The notes under the pieces were generated by a model. That model did no database searches, had not been told where the DNA came from, and saw only the letters and a list, made by a program, of their open reading frames with translations. From CAUPWF01 sp964367905 (GTDB taxonomy: Bacteria; Bacillota; Clostridia; Lachnospirales; Lachnospiraceae): a stretch of DNA of 64,000 nucleotides. Every line of letters begins with the position of its first letter. Position 1 is the stretch's first letter. Below, in pieces: positions 7,687 to 17,011 of this stretch. The stretch is taken from assembly GCA_964367905.1 (NCBI GenBank), contig CAYIZP010000003.1, positions 40,041 to 104,040 of the forward strand, written 5' to 3'. The translations under genes were made by a program, and so were the position numbers.

Positions 7687-8904
7687 GTGAAAGGCTTGGG
7701 TATTAGAGTGAAAATGAAAGACGAAATAAAAAAATTGCTTGACGATGGACTGGATGAGAAACTCATTCGAATTACAGTAAGCAATCCGCAGAAAAAGGAA
7801 GGGGTGCAGAAGATGAAGATCCGCCCCATTGAACTGCGGGGGGGCTTGTATTTTCAATGTGAATCATTTACGAAGACACAAGCATTTCAAAAGAATGTGA
7901 AAAAAGAAGAAGCGAGTTCACAGATCCTAGAGTGGATGGGAGAGTTTCGTCAACTGCAGATGGAGACGGTGCAATATATGTGCACCGTCTTAATCAGCAA
8001 AAAGGGGAAGGTCACGATTCAGAAAAAGGCGAAAAAGAACGCCGAGCAAGAACAGCCCCGATCTCTGGCGCATAACCGAAAGAAAACATATATCTTGGAA
8101 GAGGGAAGTGAGATTCCCTACCTGGTTGCCCTGGGGGTGATGACTCCTGAGGGGAAGGTCATCAATCGTAAGTTTGATAAATTCAAGCAGATCAATCGAT
8201 TCCTAGAATTTATCGAAGATGTTGTGCCTATTTTGCAGAAGATTGGCGAGAATCGTGAGATTACGATTCTGGACTTTGGTTGTGGAAAGTCCTATCTGAC
8301 ATTTGCCATGTATCATTACTTGCATGTGATGAAGGGTTATGATGTTCGAATGATTGGCTTGGATCTGAAAAAAGAGGTCATAGAGCACTGTAATCAATTG
8401 AGCAAGGAATTTGGCTATGATAAGCTAGAATTTTTGCAAGGGGATATTGCGGATTACTTCGGAGTGGAGCAGGTGGACATGGTTGTGACCTTGCATGCTT
8501 GCGATACAGCCACGGATATTGCGCTGAGTAAGGCGGTTGCGTGGAATGCCAGTGTAATCCTGTCTGTTCCGTGTTGTCAGCATGAGTTAAATGGACAGAT
8601 CAAATCAGAGACTTTGGCAAGCGTGATGAGATATGGGTTAATCAAGGAGCGAGTTGCATCCCTGGTGACAGATGCATTACGAGCCGAGTATTTGGTGCAA
8701 TCGGGCTATGAGGCACAGGTGTTAGAGTTTATTGAAATGGAACATACGCCGAAGAATATTTTGATTCGTGCGGTGAAGAGACAAGGAAGTGAAGTGGGCG
8801 ACGGAGTGAGTCAAAAAGAGGCAAAAGGCGCAGAACAGAGAATACAAGATTGCGAGGAGTTCTTTGGATTGAGCCCGAGCCTAAAGAAACTGTTAAGCCG
8901 ATAA
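7687..8904 (+). CDS. SAM-dependent methyltransferase (RRNAD1/METTL25B-like)
   Basis: The 405-residue protein has an N-terminal domain of about 130 residues rich in Lys and a class I methyltransferase core. That core has the SAM-binding loop ILDFGCGKSYLTFA near 196, the acidic end of strand two in MIGLDLKKEVIEHC near 222, and TLHACDTATDIAL near 267 followed by SVPCCQHELNGQI. The HACDTATD and PCCQHE motifs are typical of the Methyltransf_32 group, which includes human RRNAD1; substrates in bacteria are not established. GTG at 7687 follows AGAGG at 5 nt; an ATG at 7717 is the alternative. It starts 1 nt after the hydratase stop and ends 15 bp before the next gene. Confidence 0.8.
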   Translation: MKGLGIRVKMKDEIKKLLDDGLDEKLIRITVSNPQKKEGVQKMKIRPIELRGGLYFQCESFTKTQAFQKNVKKEEASSQILEWMGEFRQLQMETVQYMCTVLISKKGKVTIQKKAKKNAEQEQPRSLAHNRKKTYILEEGSEIPYLVALGVMTPEGKVINRKFDKFKQINRFLEFIEDVVPILQKIGENREITILDFGCGKSYLTFAMYHYLHVMKGYDVRMIGLDLKKEVIEHCNQLSKEFGYDKLEFLQGDIADYFGVEQVDMVVTLHACDTATDIALSKAVAWNASVILSVPCCQHELNGQIKSETLASVMRYGLIKERVASLVTDALRAEYLVQSGYEAQVLEFIEMEHTPKNILIRAVKRQGSEVGDGVSQKEAKGAEQRIQDCEEFFGLSPSLKKLLSR

Positions 8905-8919
8905 GAGGAGCAATGTGTA

Positions 8920-11265
8920 GTGAAAAAGAGCATTATTATAAAAATATGCATCATCATCATCGTATTACTTGCAGGGGCTGTGAGTTTGTTGGTGTTGCTT
9001 CAAAGAGAAGAGGCGATTCCGGTAATCGACCAGCCGACGGGAGCCAGTCAACCTACCATATCTTTTGACTGGGGACGAGAAGTCAATACGCTGGTAGGGT
9101 ATAAGCAAAGCATGGATGTGTCTACAATCAGAGACGTCATTACACCATTAAATGGAAATGGTGCGTTGGAAGTCAAGATACAGCCATATGAACACACGAT
9201 ACAGCGAATGCTCTATCAAGTGGTAACAGCAGATGGAATAGAGGTGTTGGCAGAGGGAGAGATGGACCCAGAGAGTATATCTACAGAGGTGACATTGGAT
9301 CTGAGAGAGGTTGCCAAACTGGCAGAGGAGAGTGTGTTAGTCATTTCTCTGGCACTGAGTGATACAGAAATTCTTCATTATTACACCAGAATTATTGGAT
9401 ATGACCAGTTGAATTTGGAGAAGAATCTGACCTATGTTCAGGGATTAATCGATGGAACAGAGGAAAATATACTTGCTACAGAGTCGCCATGGGGAGATAT
9501 GCAAGTGGAGGTTATAGGGGCTACGCAGTGGAATATTGTGGAGTGTAATGACATGTTCACGGCGGTTCGCCTAGAATATCAAGTTAAGAGTGTTGGCCAA
9601 GAAGAATATGTCTATGATGTAGAAGAATTCTACCGTGTGGGCTACGATACGGAAGATCAAGTGCACAACTTGATTCAATATAACCAGGCGGTGGAACAAA
9701 TTCTTTTGGAGACGAATACAATCATAGACACAAACGGAATTGTAATCGGCGCGACAGAGATGGAAGAAGATGCAAACTACAAGGTGAATGAGGAGAAGAC
9801 AAGCATTGCGTTTGTTCAGAATCGTGCATTATGGCTCTTCAATGAGGGAAAGGACACCTTGATTCCATTGTTTCAATTAGATACCAATGAATACATGGGG
9901 GAAATTGCTACTTCGGATACTCGTTTATTGGACGATCAACATGATATCAGGATTTTGTCTGTAGATAATGATGGGAGTGTAGTATTCGTTGTGTATGGAT
10001 ATATGAATAGCGGAAATCATGAGGGGCATGTAGGCAGTGCAATCTATTATTATAATGGAGTTGCGAATCAAATCAGTGAGATTGCCTTTGTGATTGACAA
10101 CAAGTCTTATGCCGTTGCCAAAGAGGAGATGGCAAGCCGTGTATACTATAGCGATACTACAGGCAAACTGTATGTGCTCGCCGTGGAAGAAATCGTGGAG
10201 GTCGACATGAGCACTGGAGACCAGAGGAGCTTGGGGCAAAATATGTCTGAGAACCAATATGTGATTTCGGAAGATGGAGAACGAGTTGCATATTATACTG
10301 GTACGAAAGAAGAACCGAAAATCAGTATATTAGATTATGAGACAGGTGAAATTACAGAAGTGATAGGGGACAACAGTGCAAATGCTCAGCCTCTATACTT
10401 TCTACAGGACGACCTAGTAATCGGTTATTCTTATGCAAGTGATGAAGGGAATACAGAATTAGGGGTGTTGATTTCTCCGATGTACCGACTTAGTATCGTG
10501 AATGAAGTTGGGGAAGAGGTTCGGAGTTATCAGAATTCAGAGCAATGGACGGAAAGTGTTTATATAGAAGACAATATGTTGATTCTGAATCAGATGATAA
10601 GAGAGAATGATGTATATGTCCTAAGTGCACAAGATATCATTAGCAATAATGAGGCAGAGGAAAAAAGCACCATTTCCATCGAGAAATTGATCAGTGAAAA
10701 TGGTGTAGAAGAAACCAGATTAACCTATGGTCAGAACTTGACTGATAGTAAGCCGAATAAAACAAATCCGATCTGGATAGAGAGTCCGCATGCATTGCAA
10801 TTTGAGTTTGAAACACCACCATATGAGGAGTTGTATTATGTATATTCTTATGGAGAGTTGCTATTGAAGACAGCGAATCCGAGTGAAGCGATTCAATTGG
10901 CGGATGACCATTATGGATTGGTGACAGATTCATCACAGAAATTATTGTGGATGCGTGGAAATCGCGCACTTGACTATACGATGCCGCAGTTATCTGGCAT
11001 GATAGGGCAGTTGCAAAGCGGTAAGTCGGCGATACAGATTAAAGTCGAAGAGAATGCGGGTGTTCCGATAAACTATACTGGTTGTGAAATAGAGCAAATG
11101 TGCTATTTGATCAATCAGAATATCCCGATAGCGGCGAAATTTGCAGACGGTTCATGGAATATGTTGATTGGATATGATGGGAGCAGGATTTATTATCTTG
11201 ATGCCACGGGAGAACGACAGTCATCGAAAATGATTGATGTCGATCAAATCTTCTTAGTGGGGTAA
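8920..11265 (+). CDS. Large membrane-anchored exported protein, unknown function
   Basis: A GTG start is chosen because GAGGAG lies 9 nt upstream and the product then begins with a signal anchor (KKSIIIKIC followed by about 18 hydrophobic residues), with no lipobox. The 781-residue rest should be outside the cell. It is rich in short beta-strand segments of propeller type, for example VYYSDTTGKLYVLAVEEIVE near 408. The last 80 residues (INQNIPIAAKF, then MLIGYDGSRIYYLDATG) resemble the C-terminal half of C39-like peptidase domains, but Asn stands where the catalytic His would be. I do not recognise a named family; it is a possible surface scaffold or a dead peptidase-like protein. Confidence 0.75.
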   Translation: MKKSIIIKICIIIIVLLAGAVSLLVLLQREEAIPVIDQPTGASQPTISFDWGREVNTLVGYKQSMDVSTIRDVITPLNGNGALEVKIQPYEHTIQRMLYQVVTADGIEVLAEGEMDPESISTEVTLDLREVAKLAEESVLVISLALSDTEILHYYTRIIGYDQLNLEKNLTYVQGLIDGTEENILATESPWGDMQVEVIGATQWNIVECNDMFTAVRLEYQVKSVGQEEYVYDVEEFYRVGYDTEDQVHNLIQYNQAVEQILLETNTIIDTNGIVIGATEMEEDANYKVNEEKTSIAFVQNRALWLFNEGKDTLIPLFQLDTNEYMGEIATSDTRLLDDQHDIRILSVDNDGSVVFVVYGYMNSGNHEGHVGSAIYYYNGVANQISEIAFVIDNKSYAVAKEEMASRVYYSDTTGKLYVLAVEEIVEVDMSTGDQRSLGQNMSENQYVISEDGERVAYYTGTKEEPKISILDYETGEITEVIGDNSANAQPLYFLQDDLVIGYSYASDEGNTELGVLISPMYRLSIVNEVGEEVRSYQNSEQWTESVYIEDNMLILNQMIRENDVYVLSAQDIISNNEAEEKSTISIEKLISENGVEETRLTYGQNLTDSKPNKTNPIWIESPHALQFEFETPPYEELYYVYSYGELLLKTANPSEAIQLADDHYGLVTDSSQKLLWMRGNRALDYTMPQLSGMIGQLQSGKSAIQIKVEENAGVPINYTGCEIEQMCYLINQNIPIAAKFADGSWNMLIGYDGSRIYYLDATGERQSSKMIDVDQIFLVG

Positions 11266-11301
11266 AGACGAGGGGAATGCGAGAGCAACTCCCCTCGTCT
11301 T
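11265..11301. terminator. Strong hairpin between convergent genes
   Basis: AAGACGAGGGGA (11265-11276) pairs perfectly with TCCCCTCGTCTT (11290-11301) around a 13-nt loop. It begins at the stop codon of the upstream gene and lies 55 bp before the convergent DUF885 stop, so it can serve both directions. T-tracts are weak on both sides. Confidence 0.65.
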
Positions 11302-11355
11302 GCGTGTAATTGAAAACTACGGATTTATTATATACATATTGATGAATTCGAAGAT

Positions 11356-13158
11356 TTAGTTGTGAACCATTTGGTTTCGAATGATATCAAATGGTGCAGG
11401 ACCAATATCTAATAGTTCTGTGTGGAATCGAATTTGACTAAAGTCTTCTCCCCAATTGGAGATACACTCTTTCTTAAGTTCTAATATCTCCAGATAACCA
11501 ACATAGTACTTTAGGTAGTTTGTTGGTGTGGCGATTACGAGGTCATAGATTGCTTCGATGGAAGCAATATCACTAATTCCATATGTTTGAAAGAAGTGAG
11601 AGGTGTCTTCCAAAGACCAACCTTCATAGTGAATACCGATGTCAGCTCTTGCATAGAGACCGAGGGATAGAGAGGCATTGGCTTGATAGAGTTTGGCGAG
11701 TTCGGAAGGGAGGTCGCTTAGATAATAGGAAGTCATCTCGGTGTAGGTTGCCCATCCTTCTACATAGCCGCCAAAATCTAGGAGACTTCGAAGGGGGTCA
11801 GGATTTTTGGTGGTATAGTAGGTTGTTTGATATAAGTGGCCCGGATAACCTTCGTGAGCGAGGGTGGTATATAAGGTGAGTGGATCTGTCATCTGTGAGG
11901 GATTGAGGTAGATCGTATTTTCAGTTGGATTATCAATTGCAGGAATTAGATAGAACGCAGGGCTTATGACTCCCTCTAAGTCGGGAGGAACTTCCTTGAT
12001 CGAAGTTGTGACGTCTGCGGCAGGTGGAAATGTGAATTCCATACGGTTTTGCAAGATGTCAAGAATTTCTTCAGGGGTACTATCGGAGTATACAAATTCA
12101 CTGATATCGGCATCAAAGCTATAATCAGGGTGTGATTCCAAGTCAGCCAGAGAGGATTGTATGGACTCCATATCGGTTAGGAGTTGATTCTCTATTAGGT
12201 CGGAGATTTCGGGGATAGGTCGAGCGGTGCCAATGCTAGTTTGCGCGAGCAGGGAATAAAATGGAAGCCCACCTTCATAGTAACATAGTCCTTGTGTATT
12301 GTTACCAGCCCCGGCTAATGATTCCAAGGAAGTCATCAGATCTTGATATGCAGAGATGACACAATCCGTAACCACAGCGCGATTCTCATCAATATATTGC
12401 GTGAGGTGATCGCTATCAATATCGGGTATGGTTGAAATCCTAGATTCGAAGGTTGTTAACATATAATTAGTTTCCATAGAAATAAAAACATTGCATTCTT
12501 TTAAAACTTCTTCTAGTCTTTCGTTGCTCATAAAGAGACCAGAATGGGCTTTTGCTTCTTCGAATTCCATTAAGGAATCAAAATAATCGGGAATAGTTTC
12601 CAGTAGTTGTAAGTAAATTATAATATCTTCCTCTGTTTGGAGTGGATATTCAGATAGCAATACGGGGAGTTGCGAGTGCAGCCCAATATAAGGCTTTAGT
12701 GGTTCATTGTATAAGAGGTATTTGGCAAGGTCTTTCTCAGTAGAAAAATAATGAAGCAAGATATCGTAGGTGAGTTGGTTGGCGGTGGACAGATGGTCGT
12801 AGTCAAAACTTGCAATCTGGTTCTCATAATTTTCGATACTTGCTAGCAGAGCATCTGGCTCGGTGGAAAAATCACCCAATGTAATTTCGGCATCCGTAAT
12901 ATTGTATGACTCGGGATTTTCAAGGGTATAATGGAGCCCGAGAGTATTGCTGGAGACTTCATTTACAAAAAATGCATTGGTAAACTCGCGAAATGCTTGA
13001 TCGTGTGAGAGGTTGTTGTTCGATACCTCGGTAGATTGTGGGGGTGTGCTGTAGGGTGTAAGTAAATTTGGTTGAAGAGAGATAACAATTGCAAATGTGG
13101 CACAGATAGAGACAATGAAAAAACAGAGTTTTTCATAGAAACGCTGTTTGAATGGCAT
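11356..13158 (-). CDS. DUF885 zinc-peptidase-like exported protein
   Basis: The 600-residue protein begins with a basic segment and a hydrophobic helix (residues about 11-30) that fits a signal anchor, so the bulk should be extracytoplasmic. The DUF885 hallmark is the metal-binding HEGYPGHLYQ near residue 432, followed about 35 residues later by GGYVEGWATYTEM, which supplies the third ligand Glu. The family resembles M3/M32-type gluzincins and includes putative dipeptide or oligopeptide carboxypeptidases. Length is normal for the family. It is a single gene on this strand with its own promoter; substrate unknown. Confidence 0.88.
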   Translation of the reverse strand: MPFKQRFYEKLCFFIVSICATFAIVISLQPNLLTPYSTPPQSTEVSNNNLSHDQAFREFTNAFFVNEVSSNTLGLHYTLENPESYNITDAEITLGDFSTEPDALLASIENYENQIASFDYDHLSTANQLTYDILLHYFSTEKDLAKYLLYNEPLKPYIGLHSQLPVLLSEYPLQTEEDIIIYLQLLETIPDYFDSLMEFEEAKAHSGLFMSNERLEEVLKECNVFISMETNYMLTTFESRISTIPDIDSDHLTQYIDENRAVVTDCVISAYQDLMTSLESLAGAGNNTQGLCYYEGGLPFYSLLAQTSIGTARPIPEISDLIENQLLTDMESIQSSLADLESHPDYSFDADISEFVYSDSTPEEILDILQNRMEFTFPPAADVTTSIKEVPPDLEGVISPAFYLIPAIDNPTENTIYLNPSQMTDPLTLYTTLAHEGYPGHLYQTTYYTTKNPDPLRSLLDFGGYVEGWATYTEMTSYYLSDLPSELAKLYQANASLSLGLYARADIGIHYEGWSLEDTSHFFQTYGISDIASIEAIYDLVIATPTNYLKYYVGYLEILELKKECISNWGEDFSQIRFHTELLDIGPAPFDIIRNQMVHN

Positions 13159-13191
13159 AGGTGAACCTCTATTTTTTTTTAATTTTATGAT

Positions 13192-13220
13192 TCTATAGCA
13201 ACAAATATGTATGAAGTCAA
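13192..13220 (-). promoter_or_regulatory. Sigma-A promoter for the DUF885 gene
   Basis: Read on the minus strand: TTGACT (13215-13220), a 17-bp spacer and TATAGA (13192-13197), followed by a 33-nt leader with an A-rich tract and AGAGG before the ATG at 13158. Confidence 0.7.
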
Positions 13221-13241
13221 TGATAAAGATATCGGTAGTTG

Positions 13242-13270
13242 TGGCAAAAAGGCTATTCTTCTGTTATAAT
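13242..13270 (+). promoter_or_regulatory. Promoter for metG
   Basis: A perfect TATAAT (13265-13270) lies 38 bp before the metG start codon. At 17 bp the -35 element is poor (TGGCAA); TTGTGG at 13239-13244 is a better hexamer but needs a 20-bp spacer. The leader is too short for a T-box or SAM riboswitch. Confidence 0.5.
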
Positions 13271-13307
13271 GTTTCGAGTAGAAATATTCGAATAAAGGAG
13301 AATAAGA

Positions 13308-15212
13308 ATGGAAAATAAAAAATACTATATCACCACAGCGATTGCTTATACATCTGGAAAGCCGCATATCGGAAATGTGTATGAAATTATTTTGGCAGAT
13401 GCCATTGCAAGACATAAGAGAAGTCGAGGATATGATGTATTCTTTATGACGGGAACCGATGAGCATGGACAAAAAATAGAGTTAAAAGCAGAAGAAGCAG
13501 GGATTACACCACAAGAATTCGTGAATCATGTGGCAGGAGATATCAGAAATATCTGGGATTTGATGAATACGTCTTATGACAAATTCATCCGTACAACCGA
13601 TGAAGACCATGTAGCACAAGTCCAGAAGATATTTAAAAAACTATATGAGCAGGGCGATATCTACAAGGGACATTATGAAGGTTTATATTGCACACCTTGT
13701 GAATCATTCTTCACAGAGTCACAATTGGCAGATGGAAAATGCCCAGATTGTGGAAGGGAAGTACAGCCGGCCCAAGAAGAGGCCTATTTTTTCAAGATGA
13801 GCAAGTATGCAGATCGCCTCATTGCCCATATCAATGAGCACCCAGAGTTTATTCAGCCTGTATCGAGAAAAAATGAGATGATGAATAACTTCTTGTTGCC
13901 AGGGTTACAAGATTTATGTGTTTCACGTACTTCATTTAAATGGGGAATTCCAGTTGACTTTGATGAGAGGCACGTAGTCTATGTATGGCTAGATGCACTT
14001 ACAAACTACATCACGGGAATTGGGTTTGACTGTGCGGGTGAATCAACAGAGCAATACTTTAAGAACTGGCCTGCGGACCTACACCTAATCGGGAAGGATA
14101 TTATTCGTTTCCATACGATATATTGGCCAATCTTCTTGATGGCGTTGGATCAACCGTTGCCGAAGCAAATCTTTGGACATCCTTGGTTGCTACAAGGGGA
14201 TGGCAAGATGAGCAAATCAAAGGGGAATGTACTCTATGCGGAGGAGTTAGTAGACTTCTTCGGCGTGGACGCGGTGCGTTACTTTGTGCTTCACGAAATG
14301 CCATTTGACAATGATGGTGTGATAACATGGGAGCTTATGGTGGAGCGTATGAACTCTGATTTGGCCAATACTTTAGGAAATCTCGTGAATCGTACAGTTT
14401 CTATGACAAATAAATATTTCAATGGAAGTGTGACAGACAAGCAAGTGTGTTTAGATCAGGCAGAGATTGATGCAGACTTGAAGGCGTTGATTGAGAATAC
14501 ATCGAGTCTTGTAGATAATAAAATGGACCAATTGAGAGTGGCGGATGCCATGACAGAGATATTCAACCTATTCAAACGCTGCAACAAATACATCGATGAA
14601 ACTATGCCTTGGGCATTGGCAAAAGATGAGGCTATGAGCGATCGTCTAGAGACTGTTTTATGGAATCTTATTGAAGGTATTACAAAGGGCGCAGAGCTTC
14701 TAGAAGCATTTATGCCTGAGACTTCAGAGAAGATATTCCAACAGATGAAGAATGGAAAGGTTACAGAAACACCAGAGATTTTATTTGCAAGACTAGATGT
14801 GGAAGAAGTGTTGGCTAAGGTTTCTGAGCTACATCCAGTGGAAGAGGAAGTTGTAGAAGAAGATGGAATCGATATCGAGGCGAAAGAAGAGATTGAATTT
14901 GGAGATTTCATGAAGATGCAATTCCAAGTAGGTGAGATTATTGCATGTGAGGAAGTGAAGAAGTCGAAGAAACTTCTATGCTCACAAGTGAAGATTGGAA
15001 GCCAAGTGAAGCAGATTGTTTCAGGAATTAAGGCACATTACAAACCAGAGGAACTTGTAGGGAAGAAGGTTATGGTGTTAGTGAACCTGAAACCAGCGAA
15101 GTTAGCAGGTGTACTATCGGAAGGAATGATACTATGCGCGGAGGATGCAGATGGAAATCTTTCGATTATGACACCGGAGAAAGCTATGCCATCAGGGGCG
15201 GAAATCCTCTGA
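13308..15212 (+). CDS. metG: Methionyl-tRNA synthetase
   Basis: It charges tRNA-Met for initiation and elongation. The 634-residue protein has the class I HIGH motif as KPHIGNVYE near 19-27. The Cys cluster CTPC...CPDC near 128-147 is the zinc knuckle, and KMSKSKGNV near 300 is the KMSKS loop. The anticodon-binding helical domain follows, and a C-terminal tRNA-binding OB-fold (from GDFMKMQFQVGEI near 533) is of the dimerising type. The start follows AAAGGAG. tatD and rsmA follow closely, an arrangement common in Firmicutes, so the three are likely co-transcribed. Confidence 0.97.
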   Translation: MENKKYYITTAIAYTSGKPHIGNVYEIILADAIARHKRSRGYDVFFMTGTDEHGQKIELKAEEAGITPQEFVNHVAGDIRNIWDLMNTSYDKFIRTTDEDHVAQVQKIFKKLYEQGDIYKGHYEGLYCTPCESFFTESQLADGKCPDCGREVQPAQEEAYFFKMSKYADRLIAHINEHPEFIQPVSRKNEMMNNFLLPGLQDLCVSRTSFKWGIPVDFDERHVVYVWLDALTNYITGIGFDCAGESTEQYFKNWPADLHLIGKDIIRFHTIYWPIFLMALDQPLPKQIFGHPWLLQGDGKMSKSKGNVLYAEELVDFFGVDAVRYFVLHEMPFDNDGVITWELMVERMNSDLANTLGNLVNRTVSMTNKYFNGSVTDKQVCLDQAEIDADLKALIENTSSLVDNKMDQLRVADAMTEIFNLFKRCNKYIDETMPWALAKDEAMSDRLETVLWNLIEGITKGAELLEAFMPETSEKIFQQMKNGKVTETPEILFARLDVEEVLAKVSELHPVEEEVVEEDGIDIEAKEEIEFGDFMKMQFQVGEIIACEEVKKSKKLLCSQVKIGSQVKQIVSGIKAHYKPEELVGKKVMVLVNLKPAKLAGVLSEGMILCAEDADGNLSIMTPEKAMPSGAEIL

Positions 15213-15258
15213 TTGAGAGATTCAGGTGTAGAGTAAAGTGACAGAGAAAGAGAGAGTT

Positions 15259-16035
15259 ATGAGCTTAGAGGCTAGAATATTTGAGAGTCATGCACATTAT
15301 GACGATGAGCAATTCGATGAAGATCGTGCGAAGCTTTTAGCAGGTCTAAAAGATAGCGGTGTTGAATATGTTGTGAATATAGGAGCGAGTTTTGGTGGCT
15401 GCAAGCAGTCGATTGAGTTGGCAAAACAATATTCCTTTGTATATGCTACGGTAGGGATTCATCCCGATGAAGTGGGATGTCTGGATGAAAATATATTTGC
15501 AGAAATAAAAAGCTTGCTTCTTCTGGATAAGGTGGTGGCGGTGGGAGAAATTGGTCTAGATTACCACTGGAATGTGGAAGAGAAAGAAATCCAGAAGAAA
15601 TGGTTCATCCGTCAACTTCAATTGGCAAGAGAATTGGATAAGCCAGTGGTGATCCATAGCAGAGACGCCACGGAGGACACGCTGGAAATCATCAAGAGTG
15701 AGGGACAAGGACTTCGAGGTGTCATTCACTGCTTTTCGGGCTCGGCAGAGATTGCCAGAGAATATGTAAAGCTGGGATATTATATCGGGGTTGGTGGAGT
15801 AATCACATTTAAAAATGCAAATAAGTTGAAAGCGGTAGTGGAAGAAACTCCGCTGGAATATTTGCTTTTGGAAACGGATGCGCCTTATCTATCGCCGGTG
15901 CCGTATCGTGGTAAGAGAAATGACTCTAGTATGTTGAAGTATGTAGCAGAAGAAATCGCAGAAATTAAGGGGGTTTCTTACGAGGAAGTTTTAGTGACAA
16001 CCTATCAGAATGGAAAGGCATTGTATGGAATCTAA
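15259..16035 (+). CDS. tatD: TatD-family metal-dependent hydrolase (DNase)
   Basis: A TIM-barrel metallohydrolase of the TatD/YcfH family with 3'-5' DNase-type activity in studied members. Seen are the first metal motif SHAHYDDEQF near 8, GEIGLDYHW near 96, VIHSRDA near 133, IHCFSGS near 155 and LETDAPYLSP near 208, all metal ligands of the family. I place the start at the ATG at 15259, giving MSLEARIFESHAH and near-standard length; an in-frame GTG at 15238 would add seven residues but has no clear ribosome-binding site. It overlaps rsmA by 11 bp with the start used here. Confidence 0.93.
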   Translation: MSLEARIFESHAHYDDEQFDEDRAKLLAGLKDSGVEYVVNIGASFGGCKQSIELAKQYSFVYATVGIHPDEVGCLDENIFAEIKSLLLLDKVVAVGEIGLDYHWNVEEKEIQKKWFIRQLQLARELDKPVVIHSRDATEDTLEIIKSEGQGLRGVIHCFSGSAEIAREYVKLGYYIGVGGVITFKNANKLKAVVEETPLEYLLLETDAPYLSPVPYRGKRNDSSMLKYVAEEIAEIKGVSYEEVLVTTYQNGKALYGI

Positions 16036-16906
16036 AGAAAAGAAGATGCCCACACTGGGGCAACCACAAAATACCATAGAGATATTACAGAAGTACAACT
16101 TTACCTTCCAGAAGAAGTTTGGGCAGAATTTTCTGATAGATACCCATGTTCTGGATAAAATTATAGCGTCTGCTGAGATTACAGAGGAGGATTTTGTCTT
16201 AGAGATTGGGCCGGGAATTGGAACGATGACTCAGTATCTAGCCTGCGCAGCAAGAAAAGTGGTTGCGGTAGAGATTGACAAGGCGTTGATTCCTATCTTG
16301 GAGGATACCTTGTCTCCATATGATAACGTGGAGATTCTCAATGCAGATGTTCTCAAGGTGGATATTGGAGCCATTGCTAGAGAACAGAACGAGGGAAGAC
16401 CCATTAAAGTGGTAGCAAACTTGCCTTATTATATAACAACTCCGATTATAATGGGATTGTTCGAGAAGAAAGTACCGATAGAGAGTATCACTGTAATGGT
16501 GCAAAAAGAAGTAGCAGATCGGATGCAAGTTGGACCAGGGACAAAAGATTACGGCGCACTGTCACTGGCGGTACAGTATTATGCGAAGCCATACATCGTG
16601 GCCAATGTTCCGGCAAATTGCTTTATGCCAAGACCGAAGGTGGGGTCGGCAGTTATTCGACTTACCACACATACAGAGAAGCCAGTTCAAGTAAGAGAAG
16701 AAGCGTTGATGTTCAAGTTGATTCGAGCATCCTTCAATCAGAGGAGAAAGACCTTGCAGAATTCGCTGAATAATTCGGCGGAATTGAACTTTAATAAAGA
16801 AGAAATTGCTCAAGCAATTGAAAAAATAGGATATGCTCCGACTGTTCGGGGAGAGGTGTTAAAACTGCAAGATTTTGCACAACTTGCGGATATACTTGCG
16901 AATTAG
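16025..16906 (+). CDS. rsmA: 16S rRNA adenine-1518/1519 dimethyltransferase
   Basis: RsmA (KsgA) dimethylates two adjacent adenines in the 3' hairpin of 16S rRNA during small-subunit assembly. Motifs present: KKFGQNFLID, the SAM loop VLEIGPGIGTMTQYL, and the catalytic NLPYYITTP; the C-terminal helical rRNA-binding domain contains the characteristic FNQRRKTLQNSL. The ATG at 16025 is chosen because GGAAAGG lies 6 nt upstream; ATGs at 16010 and 16046 are alternatives. It overlaps the end of tatD, so translation is coupled. Its last codons contain the -35 box of the citrate synthase promoter. Confidence 0.96.
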   Translation: MESKEKKMPTLGQPQNTIEILQKYNFTFQKKFGQNFLIDTHVLDKIIASAEITEEDFVLEIGPGIGTMTQYLACAARKVVAVEIDKALIPILEDTLSPYDNVEILNADVLKVDIGAIAREQNEGRPIKVVANLPYYITTPIIMGLFEKKVPIESITVMVQKEVADRMQVGPGTKDYGALSLAVQYYAKPYIVANVPANCFMPRPKVGSAVIRLTTHTEKPVQVREEALMFKLIRASFNQRRKTLQNSLNNSAELNFNKEEIAQAIEKIGYAPTVRGEVLKLQDFAQLADILAN

Positions 16907-16924
16907 GCTAAGATTTGCTATAAT
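16896..16924 (+). promoter_or_regulatory. Sigma-A promoter for citrate synthase
   Basis: TTGCGA (16896-16901), 17 bp, then a perfect TATAAT (16919-16924). The -35 box lies inside the last codons of rsmA. Transcription would start near 16931, giving a leader of about 80 nt. Confidence 0.75.
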
Positions 16925-16926
16925 GT

Positions 16927-16984
16927 AAGACAAGTGCACCTTGAATCACATGAATTTTCTATGTGTTTTATGAAGACAAGTGCA
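16927..16984 (+). repeat. 12-bp direct repeat in the citrate synthase leader
   Basis: AAGACAAGTGCA occurs at 16927-16938 and again at 16973-16984, 46 bp apart, flanking a weak CACAT/ATGTG hairpin. The first copy covers the predicted transcription start and the second precedes the ribosome-binding site. Confidence 0.45.
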
Positions 16985-17011
16985 ATTAATAAGGAGAAGG
17001 GAGAGAACGTT

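Noticed and set aside
13159..13307. SAM riboswitch or T-box upstream of metG
   Set aside because: The predicted start lies about 30 nt before the start codon, leaving no room; no T-box sequence or S-box stems were seen.
14101..14328. ORFs in other frames inside metG, in both orientations
   Set aside because: They lie entirely within the strongly conserved catalytic region of metG and have no start context or recognisable domain.
16934..17011. N-terminal extension of citrate synthase from the GTG at 16934
   Set aside because: It would begin almost at the transcription start without a ribosome-binding site, whereas AAGGAGAAGGGAG directly precedes the ATG at 17012.
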